DNA of 64,000 nucleotides from Mediterranea sp. An20 (GTDB lineage: Bacteria; Bacteroidota; Bacteroidia; Bacteroidales; Bacteroidaceae): contig NZ_NFJV01000013.1 of the NCBI RefSeq assembly GCF_002160055.1, positions 1-64,000 on the forward strand, read 5' to 3'. A program made the position numbers and the translations under genes. Below the pieces are notes generated by a model. That model made no database searches. It was not told where the DNA came from and worked only from the letters and a program-made list of their open reading frames with translations. Below, piece after piece: positions 55,564 through 64,000 of this stretch (within the stretch, counting starts at the first letter, position 1; each line of letters begins with the position of its first letter).

Positions 55564-57720
55564 TTATTCCTCGTTCTGTTTTTCTTCGAATTCCTTAATC
55601 AGTTTTTCCTGCACATCGCCAGGTACAAGTTCGTAGCTTGCAAACTTCATAATGAACGAAGCCCGACCTCCTGTCAGAGAACTCAAGGCCGTAGAATAGG
55701 AGGACATTTCCTTCAATGGCACTTTAGCAATCAGTTTCTCATAACCGGCTTCGCTGCTCATGCCCATAATCATGGCACGGCGACCTTGCAGGTCACTCAT
55801 TACGTCACCCATTTTGTCGGACGGCACGAAAACTTCCACGTCGTAAATGGGTTCCAAGATTTTGGGACCGGCATTCTTGAAGGCATCGCTAAATGCATGA
55901 CGGCCAGCCAGCATAAAGGATATTTCATTGGAATCAACCGGGTGCATCTTGCCATCATATACGATAACACGTACATCGCGGGCATACGACCCAGTTAATG
56001 GTCCTTGTTCCATGCGTGACATGACACCTTTCAGAATGGCAGGCATAAAGCGGGCATCGATGGCACCTCCTACTACACAATTCACAAAGACAAGCTTGCC
56101 ACCCCATTCCAACGCTACCTCTTCCGTGCTCTTGACATTCATCTTGAACTCCTGACCATTGAACTTGTAGGTATCCGGAGCAGGCATACCTTCATAATAA
56201 GGCTCTACTATCAAGTGGACTTCGCCGAATTGGCCAGCGCCGCCAGATTGCTTTTTGTGCCGATAATCTGCGCGAGCAGCCTTTGTTATTGTTTCCCGAT
56301 AAGGGATACGAGGCTCTTCGTAGATGACCTGTAACTTCTCGTTGTTCTCCAAACGCCACTTCAGCGTGCGCAAGTGGAACTCGCCCTGTCCGTAAACAAT
56401 CGTCTGGCGCAATTCCTTGGATTGTTCAACTATCCATGTAGGATCTTCTTCGCGCATACGGTTCAGGATAGACATCATCTTTTCCGTATCAGCCTCATTG
56501 ACTGGACGAATGGCGCGCGAGTACTTGGGGTTAGGATATTTGATAAAGTTAAAGCGGTTTTCTGACCCTTTGGCGTTCAAGGTATTTCCGGTATGCACAT
56601 CTTTCAGTTTCACCGTACAGCCTATATCGCCAGCCACCATTTCCTCCACTTTGATACGGTTGGCGCCGGCGCAAGCATAAATTTGGGCGATTCTTTCCTT
56701 CGAACCACGGTCGGCATTAGTAAAGTCGTCACCTTCATGCACCGTGCCGCACATTACTTTAAAATATTGCACATCACCGATATGCGGTTCTACCGCCGTC
56801 TTAAAGAAATACAGCGAAGTAGGAGCTTGGGGGTCGGGTTTTACAACCTCACCGCGGGTGTTATGCACAGGCGGCATTTCGTCTACAAACGGTACTACAT
56901 TGCCCAAGAACTCCATCAGGCGGCGTACACCCATATCCTTACCTGCACATACGCAGAAAACGGGGAACATGCCGCGCGCTGCCAGTCCCTTACGGATGCC
57001 CTCGCGCATTTCATCCTCTGTCAGCGAGTCGGCTTCAAAGAATTTCTCCATCAATCCTTCATCATGTTCAGCGGCAGCTTCCACCAAGGCTTTGTGCCAT
57101 TCCGTAGCCTTTTCCATTTCTTCAGCCGGGATTTCCTCAATGGTAGGAGCACCGCCTTCGGGTCCCCATGAATATTTTTTCATCAAAAGTACATCTATCA
57201 ACGAATTGAAGTTGGGTCCTGTGGCCAGCGGGTACTGCACAGGCACGACTTTGGGTCCGTAAATGTCTTTCAGCTGTTCCAGCAGCATGTCATAGTCACA
57301 CTTCTCACTATCCAGTTGGTTTACCAAGAAGATAACCGGCTTGCCCAATTTTTCTGTATAGCGGAAATGATTTTGTGTACCCACTTCCACACCATACTGG
57401 GCGTTCAGCAACAAGATGGCCGTATCGGTTACATTCAGAGCCGTGATGGCTGCTCCTACAAAGTCGTCACTGCCCGGACAATCAATAATATTCAGTTTCT
57501 TACCATTCCATTCTACATGAAATACGGTAGAGAATACAGAATAACCATATTCTTGTTCTACAGGGAAGTAATCGCTGACGGTGTTTTTGGCAGTGATTCT
57601 GCCGCGGCGTTTTATAATACCACTCTCATAGAGCAAGGCTTCTGTGAGAGTGGTTTTACCTGAGCCATCATTGCCAAGCAGGGCAATGTTCTTGATTTCA
57701 TTCGTCTGATATACTTTCAT
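55564..57720 (-). CDS. EF-G paralogue with altered GTPase motifs
   Basis: 718 aa from ATG 57720. It has all EF-G domains: G domain, beta-barrel domain II, and domains III-V (GAGQFGEVHLIVEPY, SRMEQGPLTGSYARDV, GRRAMIMGM). The G motifs are unusual. The P-loop GNDGSGKT (16-23) is intact, but switch I has EQEYGYSV where EF-G has EQERGITI. G3 is DCPGSDDF (80-87) where EF-G has DTPGHVDF, so the catalytic His is Ser84. G4 is NQLD (134-137) instead of NKxD. It is therefore probably a poor or null GTPase. Bacteroides thetaiotaomicron is reported to use such an EF-G2 for translation during gut colonisation. The canonical fusA of the str operon is not in this window. Confidence 0.88.
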   Translation of the reverse strand: MKVYQTNEIKNIALLGNDGSGKTTLTEALLYESGIIKRRGRITAKNTVSDYFPVEQEYGYSVFSTVFHVEWNGKKLNIIDCPGSDDFVGAAITALNVTDTAILLLNAQYGVEVGTQNHFRYTEKLGKPVIFLVNQLDSEKCDYDMLLEQLKDIYGPKVVPVQYPLATGPNFNSLIDVLLMKKYSWGPEGGAPTIEEIPAEEMEKATEWHKALVEAAAEHDEGLMEKFFEADSLTEDEMREGIRKGLAARGMFPVFCVCAGKDMGVRRLMEFLGNVVPFVDEMPPVHNTRGEVVKPDPQAPTSLYFFKTAVEPHIGDVQYFKVMCGTVHEGDDFTNADRGSKERIAQIYACAGANRIKVEEMVAGDIGCTVKLKDVHTGNTLNAKGSENRFNFIKYPNPKYSRAIRPVNEADTEKMMSILNRMREEDPTWIVEQSKELRQTIVYGQGEFHLRTLKWRLENNEKLQVIYEEPRIPYRETITKAARADYRHKKQSGGAGQFGEVHLIVEPYYEGMPAPDTYKFNGQEFKMNVKSTEEVALEWGGKLVFVNCVVGGAIDARFMPAILKGVMSRMEQGPLTGSYARDVRVIVYDGKMHPVDSNEISFMLAGRHAFSDAFKNAGPKILEPIYDVEVFVPSDKMGDVMSDLQGRRAMIMGMSSEAGYEKLIAKVPLKEMSSYSTALSSLTGGRASFIMKFASYELVPGDVQEKLIKEFEEKQNEE

Positions 57721-57974
57721 GATATTACAAATTTTATAATATGAATAATTTGACATGCTTATGGGCATGTCTTTGACTTTAATGGGGCGCAAATTAGGAA
57801 TTAATTGAAAAATACACAATTTATCGTCTGTGTTACTAAACTATGTTATATAGCATGTAGATGCTGAGGGGTGCCATTGGACGTGTAAAGGCTATGTTTT
57901 CCTTGAGGTAAATTGAAGCTTTGAACGAATACAGAGCTGTGTCTGAATGGTAGGATATGTGGATAATAATGGGT

Positions 57975-58084
57975 TGATAGTCAGATTGGTGCTTCTTTTA
58001 TATAAGAAGCCGATTGCTTATGGCTTAGAAATTCGCTGCCTATAGCTTGGCAATTTGCTGCTTATAGCCTGGAGGATTTTTCGG
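57975..58084. repeat. 22-bp-period intergenic array (5 units)
   Basis: Units start at 57975, 57997, 58019, 58041 and 58063. They contain GATAGTCAGATTGGTGCTTCT, TATAAGAAGCCGATTGCT and TATAGCTTGGCAATTTGC (quoted in part). It lies in the 57721-58347 gap between two - strand genes. The rest of that gap shows only the asnA terminator and no gene I can support. Confidence 0.7.
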
Positions 58085-58283
58085 AAGCGTTTATTGCCTG
58101 TTGAGTCTGTCCCAACATGGGTTCGGGTTATTATGCTGTTACGTTATCCGAATGAAGTGAAGGATGCTGCTTAAATTTGCTTTATTGGAATTTTATAGTA
58201 AGCTATGGTGTCGGCAAAGACTGGTTCATGCGACAGGAGGCAGCTTCAAACCTTATTCTTTACCATTACTTAATAAAAGACAG

Positions 58284-58329
58284 AAGACACGGGAAAGCAC
58301 TGCTTGATGCTTTATCCCGCGTCTTTTGC
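58284..58329 (-). terminator. Terminator of asnA
   Basis: AAGAC, CGGGA and AAGC (from 58284) pair with GCTT, TCCCG and GTCTT (to 58325) in one long stem with single-base bulges. T-runs exist on both sides, so it may act both ways. Confidence 0.75.
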
Positions 58330-58347
58330 GTAGTATTGGGAGAACTG

Positions 58348-59385
58348 CTAAATCAAATGAATGTGATGTTTCAGACATTCTTGGCGCATATCCTCAGGCC
58401 AGATACTGGCTTGTATCTCGCCGATGTGTGCCTTGCGTAGATAGAACATGCAGAGGCGTGACTGTCCGATACCTCCTCCGATAGACAAGGGCAGGGTGTC
58501 GTTCATCAGTCGCTTATGGAAATAGAATTGCAGCCGTTGTTCTTGTCCTTCCAGTTTGAGTTGGCGTAACAAGGTCTCTTTGTTGACTCTGATACCCATC
58601 GATGAAAGTTCGATGCTGCGTTGCAGCACCTCGTCCCACAGCAGTAAGTCGCCATTCAATCCCGGCAGATCGTTCAGTCCCGGTGTGGTGTAGTCATCAT
58701 AGTCTGGTGAGCGGCCATCGTGCTTCTTGCCATCTCCCAATTTGCAGCCGATGCCGATGATAAACACGGCGCCGTGTTTTTGTGCAATGGCGTGTTCCCG
58801 GCATTTGGGTTCCAGGTGTGGATAAAGCTGGCGCAATTCTTCGGCATGTATGAAATGCAGTTTGGCCGGCAGGCAAGGTTTGATTTGCGGATACATTTCA
58901 TATACCATATATTCAGTACGTACCATAGCGGCATAGATGCGCGATACAATTTCTTTCAGAAACTCTACATTCCTATCGGCTTCCGTAATGACTCTTTCCC
59001 AGTCCCACTGGTCCACGTAGAGCGAATGCAGGTTGCCTAATTCTTCGTCGGCCCGTATAGCATTCATGTCCGTATAAATGCCATAGCCCGGCTCGATGTG
59101 ATAATCGGCCAGAGTCAGTCTTTTCCATTTGGCCAGTGAGTGAACCACTTCCGCCTGGGCGTCTCCCATATCTTTGATGGGGAAAGAAACCGGTCGTTCC
59201 ACGCCATTCAGGTCATCGTTGATGCCCATGCCTTTTAGTACGAAAAGCGGTGCAGTGACACGTCTCAGGCGCAGTTCGGAAGATAGATTCAGTTGGAAGA
59301 AATCTTTTATTTGTTTGATTCCCAACTCAGTCTGCTTTAAATCCAACAAGGGCTTGTATCCTTCGGGGGTAATCAGATAGCTCAT
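58348..59385 (-). CDS. asnA: Aspartate-ammonia ligase
   Basis: 345 aa. It makes asparagine from aspartate, ammonia and ATP, using a class II aminoacyl-tRNA synthetase-like fold. Key parts: FFQLNLSSELRLRRVTAPLFV at the start, DLNGVERPVSFPI, SLAKWKRLTL, LHSLYVDQWDWE, GDGKKHDGRSPDYDDY (flexible catalytic loop) and GGGIGQSRL at the end. All appear intact. A -7 box is at 59416-59423. Confidence 0.96.
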   Translation of the reverse strand: MSYLITPEGYKPLLDLKQTELGIKQIKDFFQLNLSSELRLRRVTAPLFVLKGMGINDDLNGVERPVSFPIKDMGDAQAEVVHSLAKWKRLTLADYHIEPGYGIYTDMNAIRADEELGNLHSLYVDQWDWERVITEADRNVEFLKEIVSRIYAAMVRTEYMVYEMYPQIKPCLPAKLHFIHAEELRQLYPHLEPKCREHAIAQKHGAVFIIGIGCKLGDGKKHDGRSPDYDDYTTPGLNDLPGLNGDLLLWDEVLQRSIELSSMGIRVNKETLLRQLKLEGQEQRLQFYFHKRLMNDTLPLSIGGGIGQSRLCMFYLRKAHIGEIQASIWPEDMRQECLKHHIHLI

Positions 59386-59415
59386 ATATTTTAAATATTA
59401 TATTAAATTGTCCGG

Positions 59416-59423
59416 CAAATATA
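59416..59423 (-). promoter_or_regulatory. -7 element for asnA
   Basis: The - strand reads TATATTTG, a match to TAnnTTTG, 30 bp before the ATG at 59385. No standard -33 element is seen. Confidence 0.5.
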
Positions 59424-59518
59424 GGTATAATATTGATAAGTGTTATGGATTCTGTGGAAATAAATGGCAAAATGATTCTTTTTTTTCTTGTTGCGTTCCC
59501 TTTAATAGTCCCTGCCAA

Positions 59519-59550
59519 TTTGCATAAGCCGATATTATCTGTTATATTTG
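59519..59550 (+). promoter_or_regulatory. Promoter of the PD-(D/E)XK nuclease-family gene
   Basis: TTTG (59519-59522), 20 bases, TATATTTG (59543-59550): a full consensus match, 28 bp before ATG 59579. Confidence 0.85.
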
Positions 59551-59578
59551 CAATCCTAACCGATAACAGTTCGTTTTT

Positions 59579-60661
59579 ATGATTATCATAGCCAACCCTA
59601 TTTATGACTCCGTGTTCAAATTCCTGTTGGAAGATGAGCGTGTAGCTAAGGTACTGCTTTCAGCCTTACTGAAACAGGAGGTGCACGACCTGAAGATGCG
59701 TCGTAACGAATATACTAATCTCAGTCAGACTCGTATTTCGTTGTTCCGCATTGATTTTTCCGCACGTATTAAAGATGCTGCAGGTAGGGAACAGTTAGTA
59801 TTGATTGAGTTGCAGAAAACATGGCTGGCTACGGAAACCCTGCGGTTCCGCCAGTATTTGGGCACACAGTATCTGGATGCGGAGAATATTCATGGTGAAG
59901 GACACGCTACTCGATATGGACTGCCGATTATCTCCATTTATATTTTGGGGCATAAGCTGGGCGACTTGAGTGAACCGGTGGTATATGTGCGCCGACGTTA
60001 CTTGGATTATGACAGTCGGGAAATTAGGCAAGGTGTGCCTGACCCGTTTATCGAAAGCCTGACGCATGACAGTATCATTGTGCAGATTCCTTTTTTGAAA
60101 GGGCGTGCCCGTAATCATTTGGAACGTCTGCTGAGCGTTTTCGACCAGGACTGCCGTGTGGAAGCAGATAACCATTTGCTTCAGATTAACGATGAAGGCC
60201 TGGATAAGGAAGGACGCCTTTTGGTGGATCGTCTGGTAATGGCCGCCGCTTCTCGGGAAGTGAGGAGGGAAATGCAGGTGGAAGATGAAATTTTGTCGGA
60301 GATTGAGTCGCGGGATACGACCATTATGCTGAAAGAACAGGAGATCAGGCAGAAAGATTTAGAGATAGAGCAGAAGTCTCAGGAGATAGAGCAGAAGTCT
60401 CAGGAGATAGAACAGAAGTCTCAGGAGATAGAACAGAAGTCTCAGGAAATAGAGCAGAAGTCTCAGGAAATAGAACAGAAGTCTCAGGAAATAGAGCAGA
60501 AGGACAGAGAAATAGAACAGGCAAAACAACAATTGGAGCAACAGAGGAATATGTTGTGTGTAGTTGTGAAAAATATGTTCCAACAGGGGGTGTCGGTGAA
60601 GGATATTGCGCGGATGTGGGCTGTATCAGAGGATACAATAACAGAATTGTTGGCAAAGTAA
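59579..60661 (+). CDS. PD-(D/E)XK nuclease-family (Rpn/transposase-like) protein with heptad coiled coil
   Basis: 360 aa. Residues 1-~235 fit the PD-(D/E)XK family often annotated as 'Rpn family recombination-promoting nuclease/putative transposase': NPIYDSVFKFLLEDE, then FRIDFSARI and the catalytic strand LVLIELQKTW with an E-x-Q in place of E-x-K. Then comes a coiled coil of about nine heptads, six of them exactly EIEQKSQ (DNA 60362-60487, 21-bp units). The last ~35 residues (VKNMFQQGVSVKDIARMWAVSEDTI) look like a small helix-turn-helix. Rpn proteins cleave DNA and promote RecA-independent recombination. A small gene follows 92 bp downstream. Confidence 0.8.
   Translation: MIIIANPIYDSVFKFLLEDERVAKVLLSALLKQEVHDLKMRRNEYTNLSQTRISLFRIDFSARIKDAAGREQLVLIELQKTWLATETLRFRQYLGTQYLDAENIHGEGHATRYGLPIISIYILGHKLGDLSEPVVYVRRRYLDYDSREIRQGVPDPFIESLTHDSIIVQIPFLKGRARNHLERLLSVFDQDCRVEADNHLLQINDEGLDKEGRLLVDRLVMAAASREVRREMQVEDEILSEIESRDTTIMLKEQEIRQKDLEIEQKSQEIEQKSQEIEQKSQEIEQKSQEIEQKSQEIEQKSQEIEQKDREIEQAKQQLEQQRNMLCVVVKNMFQQGVSVKDIARMWAVSEDTITELLAK
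60362..60508 (+). repeat. In-frame 21-bp tandem repeats in the nuclease-family gene
   Basis: Six 21-bp units encode EIEQKSQ, and a seventh encodes EIEQKDR. Unit sequences differ only at synonymous third positions (GAG/GAA). Such repeats can gain or lose units by slippage while keeping the frame and the heptad register. Confidence 0.9.
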
Positions 60662-60753
60662 ACTGGAAGTGAAAGCTGACTTTTTTATATTTGGTCTGAA
60701 GAGGAGCAATGAGGAATAGCAGCGTGTTGATTACATCATGATCATGGGACGAA

Positions 60754-60963
60754 ATGGATTATAAGCAGCGGGATACGGAACGGATTATATGTTATCTGAA
60801 AAAATACCCGGAAGGGGTAGGGGTGGAGGATATTATAGCTCACAGTGGGGCAGAGAAATTGCGTGTATATCCGGCTCTGTTTGAATTGGAGCAGTCCGGT
60901 TGTGTACGAGTGTTGGAACGCGGGCTGTTGGGGGCTCCGGAAAGGGTGTTGTGGTTGAAGTGA
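60754..60963 (+). CDS. Small winged-helix-like protein
   Basis: 69 aa. The order of parts (DTERIICYLKKYPEGVGVEDIIAHSG, then RVYPALFELEQSGCVRVLERG; quoted in part) is that of a minimal winged helix: helix 1, a helix-turn-helix with a 'PALFELEQSG' recognition-helix pattern, and a beta wing. I do not recognise a named family. It lies on the same strand after the nuclease-family gene and may be co-transcribed. It could be an autonomous DNA-binding partner. Its small size leaves some doubt that it is a real gene. Confidence 0.55.
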   Translation: MDYKQRDTERIICYLKKYPEGVGVEDIIAHSGAEKLRVYPALFELEQSGCVRVLERGLLGAPERVLWLK

Positions 60964-62799
<1,836 letters not shown>

Positions 62800-62805
62800 G
62801 GTGAT

Positions 62806-63054
62806 ATGGAAGGATTATTGCATTTGGAAATCTTTTCGCCTGAAAAGGAAATCTTCAGCGGTGAGGTGGAGCATGTGACGTTGCCCGGTACGATGGGTTC
62901 GTTTACCATTCTTCCGTTGCATGCGCCTATCATTTCATCGTTGCAGGCCGGCACTTTATCGTATGTGACAAAAGAAGGTGAGGAACATGCGGAGGAAGTC
63001 AAGGGAGGTTTCGTCGAGATGAACGGCAATAGGGTTTCCGTCTGTGTCAACTGA
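62806..63054 (+). CDS. atpC: F1 ATP synthase epsilon subunit, short form
   Basis: 82 aa. It covers only the N-terminal beta-sandwich (LLHLEIFSPEKEIFSGEVEHVTLPG, LPLHAPIISSL, GGFVEMNGNRVSVCV). The C-terminal helical hairpin of E. coli epsilon (139 aa), which inhibits ATP hydrolysis, is absent. The next gene starts normally, so this is a natural short form, not a frameshift. It lies 6 bp after atpD. Confidence 0.92.
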   Translation: MEGLLHLEIFSPEKEIFSGEVEHVTLPGTMGSFTILPLHAPIISSLQAGTLSYVTKEGEEHAEEVKGGFVEMNGNRVSVCVN

Positions 63055-63067
63055 GAAGAAAAAGTAA

Positions 63068-63466
63068 GTGATGATGAGTGTGACTGTACGGAAATATCTG
63101 TTCGAAATGGCCTTGTTGACTGTGTTGACAGCGGGGATGGGAGTCTGGATTTTCGATAAATTCTACCCTGGATTATTCTTGGCTCATTACGTTTGGATAC
63201 CGGTTTACTTTTATGTGGCGGGTGCCGTGCTGATGCCGGGTGTGGCGAGAAAAAACGGAGAACCTAAGCGGTTGGTGCAAATGTATATGTTGGCAAGAAT
63301 CGTGAAGTTGTTCGTTTCGGTGATAGCTGTTGTGGCATTCTGTTTGGCAACACATACGGAAGTGGCGGTAGTAGTGGTTGCATTTGTCATTAACTATATT
63401 GTCTATTTAGTGTATGATTCGTGGTTTTTCTCCCGCTTGGGAAAAAAGTCGGAAAAAGGAAAATAA
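63068..63466 (+). CDS. AtpI-like small membrane protein of the atp operon
   Basis: About 130 aa with four hydrophobic segments (MALLTVLTAGMGVWIF, YVWIPVYFYVAGAVLM, LFVSVIAVVAFCLA, VAVVVVAFVINYIVYLVY) and a basic C-terminus (GKKSEKGK). Position and topology match the AtpI/assembly-factor slot between atpC and atpB. Possible starts are GTG 63068 and ATG 63071 or 63074. I do not see a firm family motif; the role in c-ring assembly is inferred from position. Confidence 0.7.
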   Translation: MMMSVTVRKYLFEMALLTVLTAGMGVWIFDKFYPGLFLAHYVWIPVYFYVAGAVLMPGVARKNGEPKRLVQMYMLARIVKLFVSVIAVVAFCLATHTEVAVVVVAFVINYIVYLVYDSWFFSRLGKKSEKGK

Positions 63467-64000
63467 ATGAATATGAAACAATTACGGACTATATTGGCAG
63501 GGATACTGTTTGCCGTGGGTGGAGTCTTGTGTGCTGTATCTGCACAAGCGGAGAATGTTACTGCTTCGACTCCTGCTGCCACGGAAGAAGCAGAGGCTGA
63601 ACCGGTGGATGTGAAAGGCATTGTATTTGGACACATTGGCGATGCTTATGAATGGCATATCACGGACTTCGGAGATACAAAAGTCATTATTCCGTTGCCG
63701 GTAATTGTGTATAGCAGTGCGACCGGCTGGCACGTCTTTCTCTCCTCGCGTCTGGAAGAAAATCACGGAACGTATGAGGGCTTTTCTATTGCTCCGGCCG
63801 GCAGTCCTTATGAAGGTAAGTTGGTGGAACATGATGCGGCAGGAAATGAAATACGCCCGTTTGATATTTCCATTACCAAGGTGACGCTGGCTCTCTTGAT
63901 AAACAGTGTCTTGTTGATGGTAATTATTTTGGGTGTGGCCCGTTGGTATAAGAAACATCCGAAAGAAAGTGCTGCACCGGGTGGCTTCGTGGGATTCATG
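63467..64000 (+). CDS. atpB: F0 ATP synthase subunit a, N-terminal part (cut by window end)
   Basis: 178 codons are visible, open to the window end. The start ATG 63467 touches the preceding stop codon. A signal-peptide-like N-terminus (RTILAGILFAVGGVLCAVSAQA) leads to a long extramembrane extension (FGHIGDAYEWHITDFGDTKVIIPLPVIVY, in part), a first membrane helix (VTLALLINSVLLMVIILGVARW) and the start of the next loop (APGGFVGFM). The HIGDAYEWHIT segment is typical of the extended subunit a of Bacteroidota. The essential Arg helix lies beyond the window. Confidence 0.9.
   Translation, partial: MNMKQLRTILAGILFAVGGVLCAVSAQAENVTASTPAATEEAEAEPVDVKGIVFGHIGDAYEWHITDFGDTKVIIPLPVIVYSSATGWHVFLSSRLEENHGTYEGFSIAPAGSPYEGKLVEHDAAGNEIRPFDISITKVTLALLINSVLLMVIILGVARWYKKHPKESAAPGGFVGFM

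Noticed and set aside
55564..57720. Annotation as the canonical housekeeping fusA
   Set aside because: The G3, G4 and switch I motifs deviate at residues that are nearly invariant in canonical EF-G, and no ribosomal-protein or tuf gene is adjacent.
60362..60508. The 21-bp tandem repeats as a CRISPR or non-coding minisatellite
   Set aside because: They are in frame, differ only at synonymous positions and encode a regular heptad coiled coil.

Overview
The window looks like a piece of chromosome from a gut Bacteroides (phylum Bacteroidota); I cannot name the species. The evidence is the gene families (fimbrillin/FISUMP lipoprotein, DUF6377 regulator, DUF5686 and DUF3078 outer-membrane proteins, CbpA/CbpM, an AsnA-YidC-PyrG neighbourhood, an atp operon in the order D-C-I-like-B), the frequent Bacteroides-type promoters (TTTG, 19-21 bases, TAnnTTTG), and weak Shine-Dalgarno signals. 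Most of the window is core metabolism and envelope biology. One accessory patch lies around 27.3-32.6 kb.

Layout. 0-7.3 kb: a fimbrillin-like lipoprotein, two tandem N-acetylglucosamine-6-phosphate deacetylases and a membrane-anchored DUF6377 regulator. 7.7-14.3 kb: an alpha-glucan block (SLC45-type MFS transporter, GH77 glucanotransferase, lipoprotein pullulanase) with no SusC/SusD pair. 15-27.1 kb: DUF5686 barrel protein, type II pantothenate kinase, TrpB2, a lipoprotein plus two-component system plus PepSY-like protein, serine dehydratase and MutS2. 27.2-32.6 kb: tRNA-Ser(TGA), then GNAT, HAD, maltose acetyltransferase and AraC genes around remnants of an IS1595-type transposase, rteC and a second AraC gene. 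32.9-37.5 kb: groES-groEL, threonine aldolase and cbpA-cbpM. 38-43.8 kb: DUF4783-nadC, an ECF sigma factor with a putative envelope-spanning anti-sigma partner and two exported proteins, and a FabK-like flavoprotein. 43.8-59.4 kb: alanine dehydrogenase, an S9 peptidase, a His/Cys-rich exported protein, a MATE transporter, pyrG-yidC, DUF3078, a variant EF-G and asnA. 59.5-64 kb: a PD-(D/E)XK nuclease-family gene with a heptad-repeat coiled coil, a small winged-helix-like gene, and the start of the atp operon, cut by the window end in atpB.

The most unusual signal is not a gene. At least seven, probably eight, intergenic gaps carry arrays of about 110 bp made of degenerate units with a strict 22-bp (2 x 11) period and the core TATAAGAAGC...CTTCT. 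A ninth gap has an 11-bp-period array built on TGCAAAG. One array is joined directly to the broken end of an AraC gene, which suggests that these elements move or recombine. Other points of note are an EF-G paralogue without the catalytic PGH histidine, a sigma-54-like promoter before groES, and an IS/rteC scar.
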